Origin: Nitrospirae bacterium RBG_19FT_COMBO_42_15
GTDB taxonomy: Bacteria > Nitrospirota > CAKKRA01 > 9FT-COMBO-42-15
Assembly (NCBI GenBank): GCA_001803815.1
Contig: MHEL01000133.1
Location: 1 to 7,008 of the forward strand
Direction: 5' to 3'
Length of the DNA: 7,008 bases
Positions 1-4,749 of this stretch are shown in pieces (the first letter of the stretch is position 1; the number at the start of each line of letters is the position of its first letter). The notes beneath the pieces are model-generated. The model was not told where the DNA came from and did no database searches. It saw only the letters and a program-made list of their open reading frames with translations. The translations under genes and the position numbers were made by a program.

Positions 1-251
1 CTGTATGCAACTGCTACTGTTACCTTTGCGCCTTTCTTTTTTAGCTCCTCTGGCAAAATCTCCCTTGCGACCTCTGCCCTTGGTATTAAAATCTTTTTGC
101 CTTTTATGCCGCCCTTGCCAATTCCTTTTATTATACCCTCTGCCCTGTATTCCTTTGGCACAAAATCAGGCGCAATGCCGAATGTCTCAAGCTCCTCTGC
201 TGTGGCTGGGCCTATTGCGCAGACCTTTATGCCCTTTAAATCACGCAAGTC
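1..251 (-). pseudogene. hemD: C-terminal part of uroporphyrinogen-III synthase (HemD), in the -1 frame relative to cobA; runs off the window
   Basis: HemD closes hydroxymethylbilane with inversion of ring D to give uroporphyrinogen III. Seen: 83 open codons beginning DLRDLKGIKVCAIGPATAEE, then PDFVP.EYRAEGI and KILIPRAEVAREILPEEL, still open at the window edge. The AIGPATA and RAEGI segments are typical of the second half of the first HemD lobe and the entry to the second lobe. There is no start codon or ribosome binding site for this piece. It continues the HemD domain that begins near residue 254 of the upstream cobA frame, but in the -1 frame. The upstream frame stops at 236-238, inside this segment. 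Judging from the family pattern as I know it, roughly 24 residues including the conserved hFTSxNGV stretch are absent between the two parts. It could be a pseudogene fragment, an assembly artefact, or be reached by ribosomal slippage at 251-257. Recognition of the domain is firm; its expression status is not. Confidence 0.75.
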
Positions 252-1168
252 TTTTTTATTCTTTTAATTGCTGAATCAAGCCCCTTCCATGTCTTAGGAG
301 GCATAACATCTATTGTTGGGAACTGGACTACATCAGCGCCATTTGCCTCAAGCAGCTCTGCAAAGTCACTTGCCTGCTCCCTTGAACGTGTAACAACTAT
401 CTTCTTTCCAAAGAGCGGTCTTTTATCAAACCACCTGAGTTTATTTCTTAAAGAAACAACCCCGCCTACAACAGTAATTGCAGGCGCCTTAAAGTTTGCT
501 GCCTTTGCTTTATCTGCAATATCAGCGATGGTTCCAACAAGCGTTTTTTGCTGGGAGGTTGTGCCCCAGCGGATCAAGGCAACAGGGGTATCCGGGCTTC
601 TTCCGTTTTCAATCAGCTTTTTCATATTTGGTTCAAGGTTTCCTATGCCCATATAAAAAACGAGCGTTCCAATGCCTGTTGAAATCTTGTCCCAATATAT
701 ATTTGACTCATCCTTTGTCGGGTCTTCATGTCCTGTGATAAATGCAACAGTTGTAGTAAAGTCCCTGTGCGTCAAAGGAATGCCGGCGTATGCCGCAGCA
801 GCAGCGCCTGCTGTAACACCGGGTATAACCTCATAGTCAATGCCTGCCTGAACAAGCTCCTCTGCCTCCTCGCCGCCTCTTCCGAAGATGAAGGGGTCTC
901 CGCCTTTCAGCCTTGCTATAGTTTTTCCCTCTTTTGCCTTTTTAATAATCAGCTCATTAATCTGCCACTGTGAGAGGGTATGATTTCCGCCCATCTTGCC
1001 CACATAGATAATCTCTGCGCCTTTCTTTGCATAGGAGAGGAATTTTTCATTTGAAAGATAGTCATAGACAATCACATCTGCTGTCTTTATGCGCTCTACT
1101 GCTTTTAATGTTATAAGCCCCGGGTCTCCGGGGCCAGCGCCGATTAAATATACTTTGCCTGTTTTCAT
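236..1168 (-). CDS. cobA: Uroporphyrinogen-III C-methyltransferase (SUMT) with a truncated HemD domain fused at its C-terminus
   Basis: SUMT transfers two methyl groups from S-adenosylmethionine to C2 and C7 of uroporphyrinogen III, giving precorrin-2 for siroheme, cobalamin or heme d1. It is cytosolic. Seen in 310 residues: the SAM-binding glycine-rich loop VYLIGAGPGDPGLIT (7-20), GKMGGNHTLSQWQINELI (57-74), RLKGGDPFIFGRGGEE (86-101), VIPGVTAGAAAAAYAGIPLTHR (starting 114) and FITGHED (143-149). These are all the expected class III methyltransferase motifs. A HemD domain starts near 254 with GKKIVVTRSREQA and is lost after K306, where the frame ends TCVI-stop. A normal CobA-HemD fusion is about 500 residues. 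The remaining HemD sequence is in the -1 frame at 1-251. The ATG at 1166-1168 overlaps the hemC stop as ATGA, so translational coupling is expected. The SUMT domain itself looks intact and probably active. Confidence 0.93.
   Translation of the reverse strand: MKTGKVYLIGAGPGDPGLITLKAVERIKTADVIVYDYLSNEKFLSYAKKGAEIIYVGKMGGNHTLSQWQINELIIKKAKEGKTIARLKGGDPFIFGRGGEEAEELVQAGIDYEVIPGVTAGAAAAAYAGIPLTHRDFTTTVAFITGHEDPTKDESNIYWDKISTGIGTLVFYMGIGNLEPNMKKLIENGRSPDTPVALIRWGTTSQQKTLVGTIADIADKAKAANFKAPAITVVGGVVSLRNKLRWFDKRPLFGKKIVVTRSREQASDFAELLEANGADVVQFPTIDVMPPKTWKGLDSAIKRIKKTCVI
251..257 (-). promoter_or_regulatory. A AAA AAG heptamer at the cobA/hemD frame break (candidate -1 slippery site)
   Basis: On the minus strand the codons read AGA ATA AAA AAG ACT, so the heptamer A AAA AAG has the X XXY YYZ phase required for tandem -1 slippage. 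The next codon after a -1 slip is GAC at 251-249, the first codon of the DLRDLKG HemD sequence. The same heptamer drives frameshifting in E. coli dnaX. I see no strong stimulatory hairpin downstream, only a possible GGGC/GCCC pairing, and no well-placed internal Shine-Dalgarno. The run could equally be the scar of a deletion between A-rich tracts. The sequence is certain; its function is speculative. Confidence 0.35.
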
Positions 1169-2094
1169 TTTATTCCATACACCTCTTGAAGAACTTTATC
1201 TGCGCCTCTTGATAAGAGCCTCTCTGCCAATTCAATTCCTATTTTTTCAGCATCCGCTATCTTTCCCTCTATCTTATCCTTATGCATCTCAGTTCCATCA
1301 ACGCTTGCTACTAAGCCAGCAAGAGTGATATTTTTATCCTTGATTATGCCATAAGCTGCTATTGGCACCTGGCATCCGCCTTCAAGCTTTTTTAAAAATG
1401 CCCTCTCTGCCTTAACGCAGACAGATGTCTCATGATGATTAAAGAATTTTAAAAGATCATTTATATCTTTATCATCAATTCTGCATTCAATCCCAAGTGC
1501 GCCCTGTCCGATTGCAGGGAGTGAATCATCTATGTTCAGATACTCTGTTATCTTATCCTGCCAGCCCATGCGCCTTACACCTGCTGCTGCAACAATGATG
1601 GCGTCTAAATCTTCTGTTGTTAATTTTCTTATCCTTGTATCAAGATTTCCCCTTAACTGCTGTATCCTGAAATCTGGCCTGATGTGTAAAAGCTGCGCCT
1701 GACGCCTTAAACTGCTTGTCCCAATCTTTGCCCTCTCAGGAAGTTCATTGAATGGCCTTTTATCCTTGCTTATGAGCGCATCCCTTGGGTCTTCACGCTC
1801 TGTTATTGCAGAGAGGTGGAGTTCTTTTGGCAGATCAGTTGGCACATCCTTCATGCTGTGAACTGCCATGTCAATATCGCCTCTTAATAGCGCCTCTTCT
1901 ATCTCCTTTACAAAGAGCCCCTTGCCGCCTACCTTTGCAAGAGGCACATCAAGAATCTTGTCCCCTGTTGTTTTGATTTTAATTATCTCAACAGCAAGCC
2001 CGGCGTTCTTTTTTTCTAATTCTGATTTTACCCAGTTTGCCTGCCATAAGGCAAGCTGGCTGCCTCTGGTGCCGATTTTAATTGTTTTTTTCAA
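1165..2094 (-). CDS. hemC: Hydroxymethylbilane synthase (porphobilinogen deaminase)
   Basis: HemC condenses four porphobilinogen molecules into hydroxymethylbilane on a covalently bound dipyrromethane cofactor, in the cytosol. The 309 residues match the usual length. Seen: the N-terminal IGTRGSQLALWQ (7-18), PLAKVGGKGLFVKEIE (starting 51), AVHSMKDVPTDLP (77-89) with the catalytic Asp at 83, IGTSSLRRQAQL (124-135), QLRGNLDTR (146-154), and the cofactor-attachment motif LEGGCQVPIAAYG with Cys241. The start is TTG at 2092-2094. It is the only initiation-type codon before an in-frame stop at 2104-2106, it gives the conserved N-terminus, and AAGAGG lies 5 bases upstream. The stop overlaps the cobA start by 4 bp (ATGA), which suggests coupling. 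It follows hemA in the operon but is separated from it by 335 bp of repeat-rich DNA. Confidence 0.97.
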   Translation of the reverse strand: MKKTIKIGTRGSQLALWQANWVKSELEKKNAGLAVEIIKIKTTGDKILDVPLAKVGGKGLFVKEIEEALLRGDIDMAVHSMKDVPTDLPKELHLSAITEREDPRDALISKDKRPFNELPERAKIGTSSLRRQAQLLHIRPDFRIQQLRGNLDTRIRKLTTEDLDAIIVAAAGVRRMGWQDKITEYLNIDDSLPAIGQGALGIECRIDDKDINDLLKFFNHHETSVCVKAERAFLKKLEGGCQVPIAAYGIIKDKNITLAGLVASVDGTEMHKDKIEGKIADAEKIGIELAERLLSRGADKVLQEVYGIK

Positions 2095-2113
2095 GTTTGC
2101 CTCTTATATTAGT

Positions 2114-2140
2114 GTCATTCCGCACTTGATGCGGAATCTA
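2114..2140. repeat. GTCATTCC-type dispersed hairpin repeat (single unit)
   Basis: The stem ATTCCGCA (2117-2124) pairs perfectly with TGCGGAAT (2130-2137) around the 5-base loop CTTGA. The flanks GTC and CTA match a repeat style (GTCATTCC...GGAATC) common in intergenic DNA of many AT-rich environmental bacteria. It lies about 20 bases upstream of the hemC start and would form near the 5' end of the hemC reading frame in the operon mRNA. There is no U-run, so it is not a classic terminator. Confidence 0.7.
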
Positions 2141-2205
2141 TCAGACTGTTGAAAACGTACCAAATGCCCTTATTAACAGTCTTATAATTGTAACGACATA
2201 TTTAT

Positions 2206-2284
2206 AAAATCCCTCCTAACCTCCGTTTTCCAAAGGGAGGAATAATATACCCCTCTTTGACAAAGAGAGGCAAGGGGAGATTTT
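2206..2284. repeat. Nested inverted repeat rich in CCCTCC/GGGAGG tracts
   Basis: The outer arms AAAATCCCTCC (2206-2216) and GGGGAGATTTT (2274-2284) are imperfect inverse copies, 9 of 11 matching. Inside are CCTCC (2220-2224) facing GGAGG (2236-2240), and the perfect CTCTTTG-A-CAAAGAG (2253-2267). The first inner hairpin reads as a decayed version of the second. This layout is typical of small non-coding mobile repeats. No reading frame is present. Confidence 0.6.
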
Positions 2285-2316
2285 CTAATACATATCAATT
2301 CAATTATGAGACCCTT

Positions 2317-2432
2317 AATTAATGTCATTCCCGCAGTGTTTTTGGGCGGGAATCCAGAATTATTAGGTAGGGGCGAACGGCCGTTCGCCCCTACTGGATT
2401 CCTGCCAGATACATGCAGGAATGACTTAATTA
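2317..2432. repeat. Composite palindromic element: two GTCATTCC units in opposite orientation around a 28-bp perfect palindrome
   Basis: The left unit runs from GTCATTCCCGC to GGGAATCCAG (2324-2357), with stem ATTCCCGC/GCGGGAAT (2327-2334, 2346-2353). The right unit is its inverse, from CTGGATTCCTGC to GGAATGAC (2394-2425), with stem ATTCCTGC/GCAGGAAT (2398-2405, 2415-2422). Between them lies a perfect 28-bp palindrome with half-site GTAGGGGCGAACGG (2367-2380, mirrored to 2394). TTAATTA flanks the element as a direct repeat at 2315-2321 and 2426-2432. TTAATTAA is self-complementary, so this may be a target duplication or simply the ends of the inverted repeat. The right flank contains the hemA stop codon. 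There is no transposase, so any movement would be in trans. Confidence 0.8.
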
Positions 2433-3737
2433 GCCTCGATCCTTCTTCTTATGCTCATGATGCGGAAGCTGCTTGTCAAGATTAAACAGCTTTCTTACTG
2501 CCTCAATGAATAATGCGCCGTCTTCTGAATTTGTCTCCTGTTTAAGCGCAATTAACGGCGTATGGATAATCTTATTTACAATAGCAGTTGCCATGCTCTC
2601 AATAGATTTTTTTTCTTCCTCTGTAATGTTTTTTAATTTGGAGACAGTCCTTTCAATTTCAGCCTTTTTTATTTCTTCCATCTTTTCCTTTAGCGCAACT
2701 ATTGTAGGCACTACCTCAAGCGTCTTGAACCAGTTGGAGAAGGTTACAACCTCTGAGTTTATTATCTCCTCTGCCTTTTCCGCCTCTTTTTCACGCTCCT
2801 TTTTATTTGCATCAACAACAGACTGGAGGTCGTCGATGTCATACAGATAGATATTATCAATCTTGTTGATTTCCGGGTCAATATTCCGCGGCACTGATAT
2901 ATCAATGAAGAATACAGGCTTATTCTTTCTCTGATGGATTATATGCTCCACCATGTCATATCTTATCAGATAGTGCGGCGCGCCTGTAGAGCATATTACA
3001 ATATCTGTATGCACCATCTCATTTGGAAAGTCCTCAAATTTTATCGGTTTGCCGCTAAATTCTTTTGCAAGTTTAAGCGCCCTCTGGTATGTCCTTGTGG
3101 AGACAACTACATTTCTGACGCCGTTGTTTTTAAGATGTCTTGCTGCAAGCTCGCTCATCTCGCCCGCGCCAACAAGCATTACAGTTTTGTCTTCAAGGTG
3201 CTCAAATATCTTCTTGGAGAGCTCAACAGCAGCATAGCTTACAGATACCGCGCTCTCTGCAATCCCTGTTTCTGTCCTTATCAGCTTTCCGACAGATATT
3301 GCCTTTTTAAAGAGCCTGTTTAATACAACGCCTGTTGCCTCACTTGACAGGGAGTATTCAAAGGCATCCTTTAATTGCCCGAGTATCTGCGGCTCTCCAA
3401 CAACCATTGAATCAAGGCTTGAAGCCACCCTGAATATATGTTTTACAGCTTCTTCGGCAGAGTATACATAAAGATGCGGTTGTATATCCTTTGGGTTAAC
3501 AGAGTCATGAAAATCAGTAAAGAATTTTTTTACCTGCGCAATCCCTTCTTCTATATCCCTTACAACAGAATATACCTCCACCCTGTTGCATGTGGATAGT
3601 ATTGCCCCCTCCCTGACTAAAGGATATTGCCTTAGCTTATGCAAAGCATCGGGCAATACCTTTTCCGAGAATGATATCTTCTCCCTGATTTCAACAGGGG
3701 CTGTTTTATGGCTCAAGCCTACAACTAATATATTCAT
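2430..3737 (-). CDS. hemA: Glutamyl-tRNA reductase
   Basis: HemA reduces tRNA-bound glutamate to glutamate-1-semialdehyde with NADPH, the first committed and usually rate-limiting step of C5-pathway tetrapyrrole synthesis. The 435 residues are the usual length. Seen: N-terminal VVGLSHKTAPVEIRE (5-19), GAILSTCNRVEVY (45-57) with the catalytic Cys50, DSMVVGEPQILGQLK (109-123), the NADPH-binding glycine loop MLVGAGEMSELAARHL (187-202), FIDISVPRNIDP (277-288), and an acidic/basic helical region from about 305 leading to the C-terminal dimerisation helices. The ATG at 3735-3737 gives the canonical N-terminus. It lies 4 bp after the ccsA stop with only a weak GTAGG upstream, so coupling to ccsA is likely. 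The stop TAA (2430-2432) falls in the TTAATTA flank of the adjacent palindromic element, and the tail HHEHKKKDRG is lineage-variable. Confidence 0.97.
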   Translation of the reverse strand: MNILVVGLSHKTAPVEIREKISFSEKVLPDALHKLRQYPLVREGAILSTCNRVEVYSVVRDIEEGIAQVKKFFTDFHDSVNPKDIQPHLYVYSAEEAVKHIFRVASSLDSMVVGEPQILGQLKDAFEYSLSSEATGVVLNRLFKKAISVGKLIRTETGIAESAVSVSYAAVELSKKIFEHLEDKTVMLVGAGEMSELAARHLKNNGVRNVVVSTRTYQRALKLAKEFSGKPIKFEDFPNEMVHTDIVICSTGAPHYLIRYDMVEHIIHQRKNKPVFFIDISVPRNIDPEINKIDNIYLYDIDDLQSVVDANKKEREKEAEKAEEIINSEVVTFSNWFKTLEVVPTIVALKEKMEEIKKAEIERTVSKLKNITEEEKKSIESMATAIVNKIIHTPLIALKQETNSEDGALFIEAVRKLFNLDKQLPHHEHKKKDRG

Positions 3738-3741
3738 AAGC

Positions 3742-4578
3742 CTACGATGTGAAATTATGGATAGTTTTTATAATGAGATTTATACCTGCAAAGGTAAATA
3801 TCACAGCAATAAAACCACCAATAGAGAGATAAGCTGCCTTGCGCCCCCTCCATCCATATGTAAACCTTGCATGGAGAAAGGCTGTATATATAAACCATAT
3901 AACCGCAGACATTGTCTGTTTCGGGTCCCAGCTCCAGTATGTCCCCCAAGCATACTCTGCCCATATAGACCCTGTAATAATCCCAAGTGTAAAAAGTATA
4001 TATCCGAATACGATTGCCTTGTGATTCAATTCGTCAAGTATATCCAATGAAGGGAGTTTTCTGTAAAGTGTGTCTATTTTTTTTGCCTTTAGATTTCTGT
4101 CCTGTATTAAATACATAAGGCCGGCAACAAATGAAAGCGCAAAGGCAGCGCCGCCAAGCAATATAAGTATTGTGTGTATGCCGAGCCATGCGCTTTGCAG
4201 CATAGGCGGAAGCTCCCTAATAGCCATTGGCCTTATGGCTACAGATGCCATTAGTATAAAGGCAAGCGGGACAAGGAAAGAGCCGAGGGCGCTGACCCTA
4301 TACCTGAATGCTGTTATCAGGAATGTAAGAATAATTGCCCATGAGAAGAAAGAGATTGCCTCATGAAGGCTTGTTATGGGTATATAGCCTGCCTCAGCCA
4401 TCCTGATAATTATAGCTGCGGTATGGGCAGCAAAGCCTGCGCTTGCTGTCAATAAGGCAACATTGGCTATGCCCTTTTTATTTGAAACAAGATTCCATAG
4501 ATATAGCGCAGCGCCAATAAAATACAAAAATAGCGCAATTCTTAAAAAGAGAATGTTTATAAGCATCGGTTTATCCAT
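3742..4578 (-). CDS. ccsA: CcsA/ResC-type System II cytochrome c assembly membrane protein
   Basis: CcsA pairs with Ccs1/ResB to move heme across the inner membrane and present it for covalent attachment to c-type apocytochromes. With the chosen start the protein has 278 residues and about eight hydrophobic helices (roughly 6-28, 37-60, 70-91, 98-115, 131-160, 186-212, 223-239, 248-270). The heme-handling WWD-type motif WGTYWSWDPKQT is at 211-222. Nearby histidines are in SAWLGIHT (His135) and FLHARFTYGWRG (His236). The usual motif ends WDPKET; Glu is replaced by Gln here. The frame is open to an ATG at 4683, but that start lies upstream of the predicted promoter and adds 35 non-family residues encoded partly by a hairpin. 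I therefore prefer ATG 4576-4578, with ATG 4564-4566 as the alternative. Neither has a clear Shine-Dalgarno. It is the first gene of the hem operon, 4 bp before hemA. Confidence 0.9.
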   Translation of the reverse strand: MDKPMLINILFLRIALFLYFIGAALYLWNLVSNKKGIANVALLTASAGFAAHTAAIIIRMAEAGYIPITSLHEAISFFSWAIILTFLITAFRYRVSALGSFLVPLAFILMASVAIRPMAIRELPPMLQSAWLGIHTILILLGGAAFALSFVAGLMYLIQDRNLKAKKIDTLYRKLPSLDILDELNHKAIVFGYILFTLGIITGSIWAEYAWGTYWSWDPKQTMSAVIWFIYTAFLHARFTYGWRGRKAAYLSIGGFIAVIFTFAGINLIIKTIHNFTS

Positions 4579-4592
4579 AATTTTTATTGTAA

Positions 4593-4623
4593 ACCCCGTT
4601 AGAAGTCTTACTTCTAACGGGGT
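4593..4623 (-). promoter_or_regulatory. Perfect 13-bp stem-loop at the 5' end of the ccsA-hem transcript
   Basis: ACCCCGTTAGAAG (4593-4605) and CTTCTAACGGGGT (4611-4623) are exact reverse complements with a 5-base loop. The predicted transcription start is near 4625, so the stem would form at the extreme 5' end of the mRNA and end 14 bases before the ccsA ATG at 4578. It could protect the mRNA, hide the G-rich tract that is the only Shine-Dalgarno-like sequence nearby, or be another dispersed palindromic repeat. No U-run follows on the minus strand, so it is not a simple terminator. Confidence 0.6.
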
Positions 4624-4631
4624 AAATAAAT

Positions 4632-4661
4632 AGTTTACATTTTTAGCCTTATATGTGTCAA
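4632..4661 (-). promoter_or_regulatory. Predicted sigma70 promoter of the ccsA-hemA-hemC-cobA operon
   Basis: On the minus strand, TTGACA (4661-4656, perfect -35) is followed after 18 bp by TAAACT (4637-4632, four of six matches to TATAAT). The expected start is near 4625. It lies within the artificial N-terminal extension of the longest ccsA frame, which argues against that longer start. Confidence 0.55.
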
Positions 4662-4683
4662 GGGAAAATAAAGGACATTGCAA

Positions 4684-4713
4684 TTGAATATCTTTTGTGT
4701 TACTCTTTATAGA
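4684..4713 (+). promoter_or_regulatory. Predicted promoter of the DEAD-box helicase gene
   Basis: TTGAAT (4684-4689) and TATAGA (4708-4713) are separated by 18 bp, with four of six consensus matches in each box. It is back-to-back with the hem operon promoter, the two -35 boxes being 22 bp apart. The leader would be about 30 nt, too short for a long cold-shock-type 5' UTR. Confidence 0.4.
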
Positions 4714-4734
4714 TATTTCTTTAAAAAATATAAC

Positions 4735-4741
4735 AGGAGAG
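4735..4741 (+). promoter_or_regulatory. Strong ribosome binding site of the DEAD-box helicase gene
   Basis: AGGAGAG lies upstream of the ATG at 4750-4752, with about 8-10 bases between the core AGGAG and the start. It fixes the start codon and is by far the best Shine-Dalgarno in the window. Confidence 0.8.
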
Positions 4742-4749
4742 AGTAAAAA

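Larger units (their letters stand above)
2095..2429. other. Intergenic gap hemA-hemC, occupied almost entirely by inverted-repeat elements
   Basis: These 335 bp inside an otherwise tight operon contain no plausible gene. From left to right they hold a GTCATTCC hairpin (2114-2140), an 8-bp inverted repeat AGACTGTT/AACAGTCT (2143-2150 and 2175-2182), a C/G-tract nested inverted repeat (2206-2284) and a composite palindrome (2317-2432). A weak minus-strand promoter for hemC is possible: TTGGTA (2163-2158), 17 bp, TAGATT (2140-2135), four of six matches in each box. Its -10 overlaps the edge of the first hairpin. If hemC is not driven from here, the ccsA-hemA transcript must read through all these hairpins. 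Confidence 0.8.

Noticed and set aside
5..274. Plus-strand 89-codon open frame at the left edge
   Set aside because: It is antisense to the HemD fragment, leucine/proline-rich and low complexity. It has no ribosome binding site, and the minus strand encodes recognisable HemD motifs.
2095..2429. Search for a CRISPR array in the repeat-rich gap
   Set aside because: The repeats are inverted and of different families, with no regularly spaced direct repeats or spacers.
2473..2850. Plus-strand 125-codon open frame inside hemA
   Set aside because: It is the serine/phenylalanine-rich complement of lysine/glutamate-rich HemA helices, with no family features and no ribosome binding site.
4593..4623. 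Stem-loop read as a rho-independent terminator
   Set aside because: It has a perfect stem but no T-run on either strand, and it lies between a promoter and the first gene of an operon.
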